Positions 1 through 6,778 of a stretch of 8,012 nucleotides of DNA are shown here, piece by piece (the stretch's first letter is position 1; each line of letters begins with the position of its first letter). The stretch comes from Anaerolineales bacterium (GTDB lineage Bacteria > Chloroflexota > Anaerolineae > Anaerolineales > UBA4823), in NCBI GenBank assembly GCA_016932955.1, contig JAFGBV010000244.1, positions 1-8,012 on the forward strand, in the 5' to 3' direction. Position numbers and translations under genes: made by a program. The notes beneath the pieces are model-generated. The model made no database searches. It was not told where the DNA came from and was given only the letters and a program-made list of their open reading frames with translations.

Positions 1-1620
1 GCTCGCGAGCAAGTCGAAGGACACAGCCTGGATGCCCAAGAGGTGCACATCCGCACCTTTGTTCAAGCTCAGGGATGGACCCTGATGCAAATCTACGAAG
101 ATGCCGGCATTTCGGCCAAGAAAGGCAGCCACCGCCCCGCCCTGGAGCAACTGCTCCGAGATGCCAAGGCAGGAAAGTTTGACGTAGTTGTGGTGGACAA
201 AATTGACCGCTTCTACCGTCACCTGGGCGGGCTGCTATCTGCGTTGGATCAGCTCAATTCGTATGGGGTCAGTTTTGCGTCAGTTCAGGAGAAGCTAGAC
301 TTCATCACTCCCTGGGGTAAGTTGATGCTGACTGTTCTGGGCATGCTCGCAGAAATCTATTTGGATAATTTACGTCAAGAAACGATGAAAGGGCAACGTC
401 AAAGAGCGCGCAAAGGGATGTGGATTGGTGGCATCCCGTTTGGGTACTGCAAGGGGCTGTGCGCCAACTGCGAAGACCCAAACGGCAAAGACTACTGCCC
501 GAATTACGGCAACAAGAACCTGGGCGACGGCAAGAACATCATCGCCCACCCGATTGAGAGCCTGGCGGTAAAGATGGTTTTTGATTGGTATGCTACCGGC
601 CAGTACACACAGGTTCAGATCGTGCATATCCTGAACGAGACGAAAGTGCGCTTACCGGATGGCAGCGAGGTGCAATTGCGGCAAAAAGGCCGCAAAGGCG
701 CCACCAACCCCGGTCTGTTCGGGCGCGATACGATCCGCGACATGCTCAAACGATATTCTTACACCGGTAAAATCCCTTACCAGGGCATTGACGATCAAGG
801 CCGTCACCGCAAACGCAAGCCGCCATTGGAAGTGCTGGATGGCAACCACCCTGCGCTGGTCAGCGAAGAGCTTTTCAACAAGGTGCAGGAAATCCTGGCT
901 CTGGTCAACAAAAATATCCGCTACAAGAACGGCATACCGGTTCGATTGTTCCCGTTGACCGGGATATTAAGATGCGGCTACTGCGGCAGCCGGATGCGCG
1001 GAGAAAAGACGTTTCAGGATCGGCGAGTGTATGGCGATGGTGACCGGATTGACCACAAGAACAACTGCACACAACCAATGGCGGACTCAGACGTTCTGGA
1101 AGAGCAAATGTACCAGTTCTTGCACGAGGTAATCGAAAACTCGAACGGTAAAGTGGATCTGGATGTGCTGCAGAAAGAAATCCAGATGGCCGAGCAGCGG
1201 TTCCTCCGCACGCGCGATATGTATATCTCTGGAGAAATTACCCGGGAGATCTTCGAAAACGAGAGAAATCGATTAGAATCTCTAAAAAGGGACTTGCGTT
1301 ACGACTTTATTGGTGCTACAATGACATCGCTCAGTTTCATCCGTTCGGGTGTCGCTGAGTGGAACACACTTTCACAACTTGAACAAAAAAGGCTGCTTCA
1401 ACTCGCAATTGAAGCAGCCTGGGTACGAGAGAACGCTATCGTTGCGGTGCAGCCGTCGATTGCGTTTCTATCTCTACTATCCACGTATTCAAATGGTAAC
1501 ATGGGGGAGATGGGGATTCGAACCCGCGGCGGAGGTTTAAGCCCCCGCACTCACTTAGCAGGCGAGCCCAATCAGCCTCTCTGGCACCTCCCCATTAAGC
1601 GGAAAAATTTTACCACATAA
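1..1620 (+). CDS. Large serine recombinase (integrase), 5' end cut by window edge
   Basis: This is a site-specific DNA recombinase that would integrate and excise a mobile element through a 5'-phosphoserine linkage. The frame is open from base 1, and residues are counted from there (539 in all). The start 'AREQVEGHSLDAQ' is the conserved stretch just after the catalytic Ser, whose codon should lie immediately upstream of the window. The resolvase domain covers about residues 1-125 and includes 'DKIDRFYR' at 66-73. The recombinase domain covers about 140-300, and a zinc ribbon has Cys325, Cys328 and probably Cys356. A Leu- and charge-rich probable coiled coil lies at about 389-439. An additional cluster, Cys150/154/157/166, directly follows 'IPFGY'. 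The last ~38 residues ('MGEMGIRTR' onward) are mostly antisense tRNA, so this tail is junction-derived rather than ancestral. The GTG at 43 is internal, not the start. The family call is very secure; the element's cargo lies outside the window. Confidence 0.93.
   Translation, partial: AREQVEGHSLDAQEVHIRTFVQAQGWTLMQIYEDAGISAKKGSHRPALEQLLRDAKAGKFDVVVVDKIDRFYRHLGGLLSALDQLNSYGVSFASVQEKLDFITPWGKLMLTVLGMLAEIYLDNLRQETMKGQRQRARKGMWIGGIPFGYCKGLCANCEDPNGKDYCPNYGNKNLGDGKNIIAHPIESLAVKMVFDWYATGQYTQVQIVHILNETKVRLPDGSEVQLRQKGRKGATNPGLFGRDTIRDMLKRYSYTGKIPYQGIDDQGRHRKRKPPLEVLDGNHPALVSEELFNKVQEILALVNKNIRYKNGIPVRLFPLTGILRCGYCGSRMRGEKTFQDRRVYGDGDRIDHKNNCTQPMADSDVLEEQMYQFLHEVIENSNGKVDLDVLQKEIQMAEQRFLRTRDMYISGEITREIFENERNRLESLKRDLRYDFIGATMTSLSFIRSGVAEWNTLSQLEQKRLLQLAIEAAWVRENAIVAVQPSIAFLSLLSTYSNGNMGEMGIRTRGGGLSPRTHLAGEPNQPLWHLPIKRKNFTT
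1385..1420 (-). terminator. Intrinsic terminator antisense within the recombinase gene
   Basis: Read on the minus strand, this is a perfect 12-bp stem (arms 1409-1420 and 1390-1401) with a 7-base loop, followed by a run of six T (1390-1385) and then GTTC. That is the classic Rho-independent form. It lies 83 bases past the 3' end of the tRNA-Ser(GCU) gene and in its orientation, so it should end the tRNA transcript. On the plus strand the same bases encode the recombinase segment 'KRLLQLAIEAA'. Confidence 0.82.
1503..1530. other. Probable attachment-site junction (att) of the integrated element
   Basis: The recombinase gene abuts and overlaps the 3' end of the tRNA-Ser gene. tRNA pairing is intact up to the T-loop and inner T-stem, then fails at tRNA positions 49-50 against 64-65. 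This places the crossover in or next to the GGG-TTCGAAT-CCC segment (about 1513-1525), with element DNA to the left and host DNA to the right. The partner junction must lie upstream of the window, so the core cannot be defined here. Confidence 0.6.
1503..1593 (-). tRNA. tRNA-Ser(GCU), chimeric or damaged at its 3' end
   Basis: On the minus strand the 5' acceptor strand GGGGAGG (1593-1587) pairs with TCTCCCC (1510-1504), with one G-T wobble. The anticodon stem-loop is CTCGC-CTGCTAA-GTGAG, giving anticodon GCU (decodes AGC/AGU). The long variable arm GCGGGGG/CCTCCGC is the class II mark of tRNA-Ser. The T-loop is TTCGAAT. The T-stem is faulty: GCGGG faces CCCCA, so only three of five pairs form. 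The discriminator would be C (1503) rather than the usual serine G. No CCA is encoded. The 5' two-thirds look normal, and the defect lies on the side bordering the recombinase gene. The best explanation is that the 3' end was supplied by the integrated element. It may still be functional. Confidence 0.9.
1607..1615 (-). promoter_or_regulatory. Extended -10 promoter for tRNA-Ser(GCU)
   Basis: On the minus strand the sequence reads TGG-TAAAAT. This extended -10 places the transcript start near 1600, a few bases before the mature tRNA 5' end at 1593. There is no good -35 hexamer. The same pattern (TGG-TARAATTTT, then CGCTTA) precedes the neighbouring tRNA-Ser(UGA), which supports it. Confidence 0.55.
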
Positions 1621-1711
1621 TCGGGTGGTATGAACTACCAATCGCCTCCCTCAACCCAGCCACCTCCTGCAACCTGCTCGATTTTTTCATTGCTTTCATA
1701 CCTGCTGAAAG

Positions 1712-1760
1712 CCAGGCACCCAATCATCTTCATAGGTTATGAAGATGATTGGGTGCCTGG
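1712..1760. repeat. Perfect 23-bp inverted repeat between the two tRNA-Ser genes
   Basis: The arms 1712-1734 and 1738-1760 are exact reverse complements around a 3-base centre. The base of the stem is GC-rich (CCAGGCACCC / GGGTGCCTGG) and the tip is AT-rich. No U-tract follows on the minus strand. On the plus strand TTGTTGTT follows, which is only a weak terminator tail. It could terminate the tRNA-Ser(UGA) or recombinase transcript, or be a member of a dispersed palindromic repeat family. Confidence 0.85.
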
Positions 1761-1774
1761 TTGTTGTTCCTTAG

Positions 1775-1859
1775 CGGAGGGAGTGGGGTTCGAACCCACG
1801 ATGGATTGCTCCATACCTGTTTTCAAGACAGGCGCCTTAGGCCGCTCGGCCATCCCTCC
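1775..1859 (-). tRNA. tRNA-Ser(UGA)
   Basis: The acceptor GGAGGGA (1859-1853) pairs perfectly with TCCCTCC (1782-1776), with discriminator G at 1775. The anticodon stem-loop CCTGT-CTTGAAA-ACAGG gives UGA, which reads UCN serine codons. There is a long variable arm (TGGAG/.TCCA). The T-arm is GTGGG-TTCGAAC-CCCAC, fully paired. CCA is not encoded. Unlike the neighbouring tRNA-Ser it shows no defect. A plus-strand reading frame crossing it ('GVGFEPTMDCS...') is a tRNA antisense artefact. Confidence 0.97.
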
Positions 1860-1870
1860 TAAGCGTCAAA

Positions 1871-1879
1871 ATTCTACCA
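1871..1879 (-). promoter_or_regulatory. Extended -10 promoter for tRNA-Ser(UGA)
   Basis: On the minus strand TGG-TAGAAT ends 11 bases before the mature tRNA 5' end. This would start transcription about 5 bases upstream of the tRNA. No convincing -35 is visible. The match to the other tRNA promoter here is the main support. Confidence 0.55.
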
Positions 1880-1931
1880 TAGAACCGCTTTTTCGTTAGC
1901 CAGAACTGATATAACACGAGTTCGGGTTTGT

Positions 1932-1971
1932 CGGATAAGCGATTCTTTACCTCTCAGGATAACGGATAAGC
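1932..1971 (+). repeat. Short direct repeat CGGATAAGC, two copies 31 bp apart
   Basis: CGGATAAGC occurs at 1932-1940 and 1963-1971 in the 190-base intergenic region before murJ. The copies are about three helical turns apart on one strand, upstream of the murJ promoter. This is compatible with a regulator site but could be chance. Confidence 0.35.
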
Positions 1972-2002
1972 AGGGAATCTTCTGGGGAGGCTGCTTGACT
2001 CA

Positions 2003-2011
2003 TGCTATACT
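2003..2011 (+). promoter_or_regulatory. Extended -10 promoter for murJ
   Basis: TGC-TATACT is a clean extended -10 element with a 5/6 match to TATAAT. Transcription would begin near 2018, giving a leader of about 34 bases with GAGG (2041-2044) before the ATG at 2052. The TTGACT at 1995-2000 is too close to serve as its -35. Confidence 0.5.
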
Positions 2012-2051
2012 TGCCCTTACTTGCCTTCTCTTCGCAGGCTGAGGATTGCCG

Positions 2052-3566
2052 ATGTCTCATATTGCTCGCTCCACGCTGATCATTGCCTTTTTCTTTGCGG
2101 TTGAAAAAGGCCTCGGCTTTTTGCGCCAAATCATCATCGCCCGGCAGTTTGGACTTTCTGCAGAGTTGGACGTTTTCAACGCCGCAAATAACGTGCCGGA
2201 CCTTCTCTTTGCCCTCATCTCTGGCGGGGCGCTGGCAATGGCCTTCATTCCCGTTCTTTCGGAGACTTTAGATAAGGAGGGCCGCCACTCCGCCTGGAAC
2301 CTGTTCTCGCGCATCGCCAACCTGGTCTTTCTCGTGTCTGCGGCTGCTTCTGTCGTGATCGCCCTGTTTGCCGAGCCGCTCGTGGACCGCGTCATCACCC
2401 CTGGCTTTTCCATCGAGCAAAGAGCGCTGGTGGCTGAGCTGATGCGCCTCAACCTCATCTCCACCCTCATTTTCTCAATGGCTGGACTGGTGATTGCTGG
2501 CTTGCAAGCCAACCAGCACTTTCTCCTCCCTGCAATGGCCCCCAGTATGTACGATCTGGGCATGTTTGTGGGCGTGTTGGTTCTCGCGCCACAAGAAGGC
2601 CTCCGCCTGGGTCCCATTACCCTGCCTGCATTGAACATGGGAGTGCGCGGCCTGGTATATGGCACGATCTTAGGCGCTGCCATGTTCTTGCTCATCCAGG
2701 TTCCTGGCCTGCTGCGTTATGGCTTTCGATGGACGCCTGCTGTGTCCCTCCGTCATGCTGGCGTCGTCAAAGTTCTTCACCTGCTTGGCCCTCGCATCCT
2801 CACGGTATTTTTCATCCACTTTGTCTTCCTGATGCAGGATAATATCGCTTCCCGCCTGCTGGCTGGATCGGTGACTGCCCTGGTGTATGGCTGGCTCTTC
2901 CTGCAGGTGCCCGAGTCGCTGATTGGAACGGCGGTGGGCACTGCCCTCTTGCCTACCCTCTCAGAACAGGCAACCCGTGGGCAGGCCGAGGCCTTCTGGC
3001 AAACTCTGGAGCGCTCCGTTCAGGTGCTGCTGGCACTGACCTTGCCGATCACTTTGCTGCTGATGGCTGGTATCCAACCTGTTATCCAAATTCTGGACTT
3101 TGATTCTACCGGTACGGGGATGGTTGTCTGGACCACGCGAGCGTTTCTGGTAGGGCTGGTCGGCTATTCGCTCATCGAGGTGGCGGCGCGCTCATTTTAC
3201 GCTCGCCAGAATGCGCGTATCCCGCTTCTTGCATCCGCCCTGGCTGCGGTAACTTTCCTGGTATTGGCGCTGCCCCTCTCGCACTGGCTGGGCGTGGCAG
3301 GCATTGCCCTGTCCAACGCCCTGGCCTACACCGGCGAGGCGGCCTTTCTGTTCTGGCTTCTCTATCGTCAGTATGGGGGGCGGCTGCACCTGGGCACTGT
3401 GCTGTTGCGCGTGATCCCCGCCTCTTTGCTGGGCGCCCTGGTGGTTTACCTGGTTGGCTTATTGCCCCTGCCAGCCCTTCCGCTGGCATTGGGCGGGATG
3501 GCTGCTGGTGGGCTGGTTGTCTTGCCCTTTATCTGGCCTGAAATAAGGGTATTGGTGAGACTATAG
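2052..3566 (+). CDS. murJ: MurJ (MviN) lipid II flippase
   Basis: This is a polytopic inner-membrane protein of the MOP exporter superfamily that moves lipid II outward for peptidoglycan synthesis. It has 504 residues, close to the usual ~510, and is hydrophobic throughout with a pattern consistent with 12-14 helices. The N-terminal signature 'GFLRQIIIARQFGLSAELDVFNAANNVPDLL' (22-52, quoted in overlapping parts: 'GFLRQIIIARQFGLSAELD' and 'VFNAANNVPDLL') and 'SGGALAMAFIPVL' match MviN proteins. By alignment from memory with E. coli MurJ, Arg24 and Asp39 correspond to Arg25 and Asp40 here. Arg18 appears as Lys19, and Arg52 as Phe53. The ATG at 2052 is chosen because GAGG sits 7 bases upstream; an in-frame TTG at 2046 lacks this spacing. 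The protease gene follows after 28 bases and is probably cotranscribed. Related polysaccharide flippases are possible, but MurJ fits best. Confidence 0.9.
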   Translation: MSHIARSTLIIAFFFAVEKGLGFLRQIIIARQFGLSAELDVFNAANNVPDLLFALISGGALAMAFIPVLSETLDKEGRHSAWNLFSRIANLVFLVSAAASVVIALFAEPLVDRVITPGFSIEQRALVAELMRLNLISTLIFSMAGLVIAGLQANQHFLLPAMAPSMYDLGMFVGVLVLAPQEGLRLGPITLPALNMGVRGLVYGTILGAAMFLLIQVPGLLRYGFRWTPAVSLRHAGVVKVLHLLGPRILTVFFIHFVFLMQDNIASRLLAGSVTALVYGWLFLQVPESLIGTAVGTALLPTLSEQATRGQAEAFWQTLERSVQVLLALTLPITLLLMAGIQPVIQILDFDSTGTGMVVWTTRAFLVGLVGYSLIEVAARSFYARQNARIPLLASALAAVTFLVLALPLSHWLGVAGIALSNALAYTGEAAFLFWLLYRQYGGRLHLGTVLLRVIPASLLGALVVYLVGLLPLPALPLALGGMAAGGLVVLPFIWPEIRVLVRL

Positions 3567-3594
3567 ATTTTCACGGCTTTTCAGGGAGAGGCAC

Positions 3595-6141
3595 ATGTAC
3601 AGGAAAATCCTTCCGCTACTGGCTCTACTGACCCTTCTTGCCAGCCCTTTTGCTCCGGCTCCGGTTGCCGCGGCGCCGGATTGGCAAGCCAAAGTAGACC
3701 CCCAGGTTCTGGAAACCGCTGCCCAGGGGGAGGTGGAATTTCTGATCTTCCTGACTGCTCAAGCCGATCTCAGCGGCGCAACTGAACTAATCACCAAGGA
3801 AGAAAAAGGCGCTTTTGTCTATGCCAGCCTGGTTGAGACTGCCCTCCGCACCCAGGCGCCCCTGCTCGCTGCTCTGCAGCGCATGGATGTGCCCCATGAA
3901 TCCTTGTGGGTGGCGAACATGATCTGGGCGCGCGGCGATCAGGCAACGATCCAATCTATTGCCCAGCGCGCCGATGTTGCTCACCTTTACGCCAATCCCC
4001 ATATTCAATTGGACGCTCCTGTGTTTTCATCCAGGACTGTGGAAAGCTCGTTGGGGGTTGAGTGGAATATTGCCAGGGTGCGCGCCCCAGAGGTGTGGGC
4101 TGCCGGTTACACCGGGCAGGGCGTGGTCATCGGCGGGGCAGATACCGGATATGACTGGGACCACCCGGCAATCAAGGATCAATATCGCGGTTGGGATGGT
4201 GCCGTAGCCAGCCACGATTATAACTGGCACGATGCCACCGGTCTCAGTCCCACCCAACCGGTTGATCCATACTGGCACGGCACCCACACCATGGGTACCA
4301 TGGTGGGTGACGACGGCGGCAGCAATCAAATCGGCATGGCCCCCGGCGCGCGCTGGATTGGCTGCCGCAACATGAATAACAGCGGCTACGGCACACCCGC
4401 CACCTACAGCGAGTGCTATCAATGGTTCATTGCCCCCTGGCCCATCGGCGGCGACCCATTCACTGACGGCGACCCGGCGATGGCCCCTGATGTGATCAAC
4501 AATTCCTGGGCCTGCCTCACCAGCGAGGGTTGCTCTGCGGATGACCCGGAGATCTTGCTGGAGGTGGTGCAGAACGTTCGTGCTGCTGGTATCCTCACCG
4601 TGCATTCCGCCGGGAACAGCGGCTCTGCCTGCGCCACGGTCAACACGCCTGCTGCCATCTACGCTGAGTCGTTCTCTGTTGGCGCAACCGACTCCTCTGA
4701 TGCCATCGCTGGCTTCTCCAGCCGCGGCCCGGTGACATTCGATGGCAGCAATCGCCGCAAGCCGGATATCTCCGCTCCGGGCGTGGGCATCCGCTCGTGC
4801 ATACCGGGGACAGGATATAGTTCATCGAATGGTACAAGCATGGCTGCGCCGCACGTCGCCGGGCTGGCAGCCCTGCTCATTTCTGCCGCGCCGGATCTCA
4901 GTGGGCAGGTGGAGCGCCTGGAAACGTTGATTGAACATAGCGCCGTTCCCATCACCACTACCCAGGGCTGCGGGGGAGATAGTGTCACTGACATTCCCAA
5001 CCATGTCTATGGTTGGGGGCGGATTGATGCCTGGAATGCCTACCAGAGCATGTATTCGTTTGAATTAGGCAAACATGCTTCGCTCTCTCAAGTAATCCCT
5101 GGCGCGTTGCTCACCTATACGCTTGCGGTGACCAACACGGGCTATGCCGCGGTGGATCATCTGGTCATTACAGATGTCGTCCCCCTGGCGACCGAATTCC
5201 TCACCGCCACCCTGCCTCACACCCACACCGGCAGCCTGCTTACCTGGCATTTCCCCTCCCTCGCCGCGGGGCAGGTGCAGCAGGTTTCTCTCCAGGTGCA
5301 GGTAACGCTGACTGCCACTGGCACGATCACCAATGCCGATTACCGCGCCTCCAGCGACCAAACGCTTCCCATCAAGGGTCTCCCTGTTACGACGGAGGTG
5401 CTACCCACCACTTTGCTGCTGTCGAAAACTGCTCCAGAGCGCGTAGCACCGGGAGGGTTGCTGACCTATACGTTATCTGTCACCAATCCCCATCCCTTCG
5501 CCGTGCAAAACAACCTGGTTCTGACTGATGTGCTACCTGGCGATGTCGCCTTTGTGCGCGCCACTGCACCATACACTCTCTCCGGTAATACGATTACCTG
5601 GCAGCAAGCCTCCCTGGCAAGTGGTGCGCTGTGGCAGGTGGATCTGGTGGTGCAGGCGCCGCTCACTTTTACCGGAACCCTCACCAATGCCAGTTATCAG
5701 GTGCGCAGCGATGAGACAACCCCTGTCTTCGGTCTGCCCGTCTTAACTCACATTTATGCCCTGGCGGTGGGCAAAGCTGCTGTTGCCTGGGTAGCCCCTG
5801 GCGATTACCTCACCTATACCCTGACCGTCACCAACCTCCACCCCTCCCAAGATGTGCACCAGGTTTGGTTGGAAGACCCTCTTCCACCCGGTGTGACCTT
5901 TGCCACTGCCAGTGAGGGATACACATTACAAGATGGCGTGCTGCGCTGGGAGTTGGGTACACTTGCCCCTGGCGAGAGCCTCAGCCGTCAGATGGTGGTG
6001 TGGATACCGCCGGGTATGCAAGGATCTGTGGTCAACCAGGGATATACGGTTACCGGTCAGGAGCTCGGCGAGCCGGTGTGGGGAAAGCCGGTGACGACGT
6101 GCATTTATTATCTCCATTACTGGCCGATTGCGCTGCGCTGA
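3595..6141 (+). CDS. Exported subtilisin-family (S8) serine protease with three DUF11 repeats
   Basis: This is a secreted endopeptidase of 848 residues. The signal peptide is at 1-27 (hydrophobic 'ILPLLALLTLLASPF', likely cleaved after 'VAAA'). A propeptide-like region spans about 28-150. The S8 catalytic domain spans about 155-485, with Asp183 ('GADTG'), His228 ('HGTH'), oxyanion Asn341 ('SAGNSG') and Ser415 ('NGTSMAAPH') all present. Cysteines at 257, 274, 307, 313, 346, 402 and 459 suggest disulfides. Three DUF11-type beta-sandwich repeats follow at about 490-600, 605-718 and 721-834, each opening with a 'GxLLTYTLxVTN'-like motif. The protein ends in 'YYLHYWPIALR', resembling the short 'YLPLVLR' tails I recall on many Chloroflexota secreted proteins. 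The ATG at 3595 is preceded by GGGAGAGG. No membrane anchor or LPXTG is seen. The substrate is unknown. Confidence 0.93.
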   Translation: MYRKILPLLALLTLLASPFAPAPVAAAPDWQAKVDPQVLETAAQGEVEFLIFLTAQADLSGATELITKEEKGAFVYASLVETALRTQAPLLAALQRMDVPHESLWVANMIWARGDQATIQSIAQRADVAHLYANPHIQLDAPVFSSRTVESSLGVEWNIARVRAPEVWAAGYTGQGVVIGGADTGYDWDHPAIKDQYRGWDGAVASHDYNWHDATGLSPTQPVDPYWHGTHTMGTMVGDDGGSNQIGMAPGARWIGCRNMNNSGYGTPATYSECYQWFIAPWPIGGDPFTDGDPAMAPDVINNSWACLTSEGCSADDPEILLEVVQNVRAAGILTVHSAGNSGSACATVNTPAAIYAESFSVGATDSSDAIAGFSSRGPVTFDGSNRRKPDISAPGVGIRSCIPGTGYSSSNGTSMAAPHVAGLAALLISAAPDLSGQVERLETLIEHSAVPITTTQGCGGDSVTDIPNHVYGWGRIDAWNAYQSMYSFELGKHASLSQVIPGALLTYTLAVTNTGYAAVDHLVITDVVPLATEFLTATLPHTHTGSLLTWHFPSLAAGQVQQVSLQVQVTLTATGTITNADYRASSDQTLPIKGLPVTTEVLPTTLLLSKTAPERVAPGGLLTYTLSVTNPHPFAVQNNLVLTDVLPGDVAFVRATAPYTLSGNTITWQQASLASGALWQVDLVVQAPLTFTGTLTNASYQVRSDETTPVFGLPVLTHIYALAVGKAAVAWVAPGDYLTYTLTVTNLHPSQDVHQVWLEDPLPPGVTFATASEGYTLQDGVLRWELGTLAPGESLSRQMVVWIPPGMQGSVVNQGYTVTGQELGEPVWGKPVTTCIYYLHYWPIALR

Positions 6142-6161
6142 ATCCGGATTTTTCTGCAATA

Positions 6162-6749
6162 CTACTGGTAACGCTCATAGATTGCCAGCACTTTGTCGGC
6201 GTAATCGTATCCCACATCCATCGGGCCATAGGCGCGCAGCGCCTCGCGCAGGTTTCCATAGCGTGCCGCCAGACCGGCCAGCATGCCCACGCCGTATGCC
6301 ACGTTATAGTCGGGGTCTTGCAGTTCGGCAATTGTGGGACGGCTGGCAAAGCACGGGCCATTAGCGCATTGGAAATTGGCCGCAAGCCCGTCTCGCGGCA
6401 TCACCTGCATTAGCCCCACTGCGCCGCTGCGTGAATAAGCTAGTGCGTTGCCACCGCTTTCCATCAGCATCACCGCGGCGATCAAGTTAGGGGGCAGAGC
6501 GTGCTCCTCTGCGTTAATTGTAATATAGTCACACCATTGTAAGATATCTTGCGAAAAGGATTTGCTTACCGCGCACTCGCTTTCTGTGGTCAATTGCCCC
6601 GGATCGCCCATTCCAAGGTTTGCGGAGGCCTCTCCCATCGGCTCCGCGTTTGCAGGCGCGAGATTCCCTGCCGCTAGCCCGCACAACACAATCACCAAGA
6701 AACAGCCAATCACTGCGCCCCGAATTGCCAGGTATGGTCCAATATACAT
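6162..6749 (-). CDS. Small exported lytic transglycosylase (SLT domain, GH23-like)
   Basis: This enzyme cleaves peptidoglycan glycan strands with formation of 1,6-anhydro ends. It has 195 residues. The signal or anchor segment is at about 10-28, with a plausible cleavage after 'APANA' (35). The SLT domain covers about 74-195: catalytic Glu97 in 'MLMESGGN', 'GLMQVMP' at 112-118, and 'YNVAYGVGML' at 148-157. Cysteines at 59, 73, 128 and 133 could form disulfides, with the 128/133 pair in an 'FQCANGPCF' loop. The 'VLCG' lacks a lipobox. The ATG at 6749 is chosen because AGGAG lies 7 bases upstream on the minus strand; an upstream in-frame TTG at 6788 overlaps the promoter. It converges on the protease gene with 20 bases between stops. 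The domain call is secure; the physiological role (cell-wall remodelling or lysis) is inferred. Confidence 0.92.
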   Translation of the reverse strand: MYIGPYLAIRGAVIGCFLVIVLCGLAAGNLAPANAEPMGEASANLGMGDPGQLTTESECAVSKSFSQDILQWCDYITINAEEHALPPNLIAAVMLMESGGNALAYSRSGAVGLMQVMPRDGLAANFQCANGPCFASRPTIAELQDPDYNVAYGVGMLAGLAARYGNLREALRAYGPMDVGYDYADKVLAIYERYQ

Positions 6750-6778
6750 CTTACTTCTCCTTCTATGTGAGCAAGGAA

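Noticed and set aside
1630..1899. Plus-strand 89-codon reading frame between and across the tRNA genes
   Set aside because: Its second half is the antisense of tRNA-Ser(UGA) and its middle is the inverted repeat. It has no ribosome site.
1995..2011. TTGACT plus TATACT as a -35/-10 pair before murJ
   Set aside because: The spacing is only 5 bases. The TATACT is kept as an extended -10 element alone.
2057..2695. Long minus-strand frame (212 codons) opposite murJ
   Set aside because: It is a shadow of a clear membrane-protein gene, with Arg/Ser/Pro-rich composition and no domain.
4027..4605. Minus-strand frame (192 codons) opposite the protease catalytic domain
   Set aside because: The plus-strand frame carries the catalytic motifs. 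The reverse frame has no recognisable domain or ribosome site.
5050..6100. DNA tandem repeat across the three DUF11 modules
   Set aside because: The repeats are similar as proteins but diverged in bases. There is no recent DNA duplication.
6142..6161. AATCCGGATT followed by T's as a terminator between the convergent genes
   Set aside because: The palindrome has no loop and cannot form a stable hairpin of useful length.
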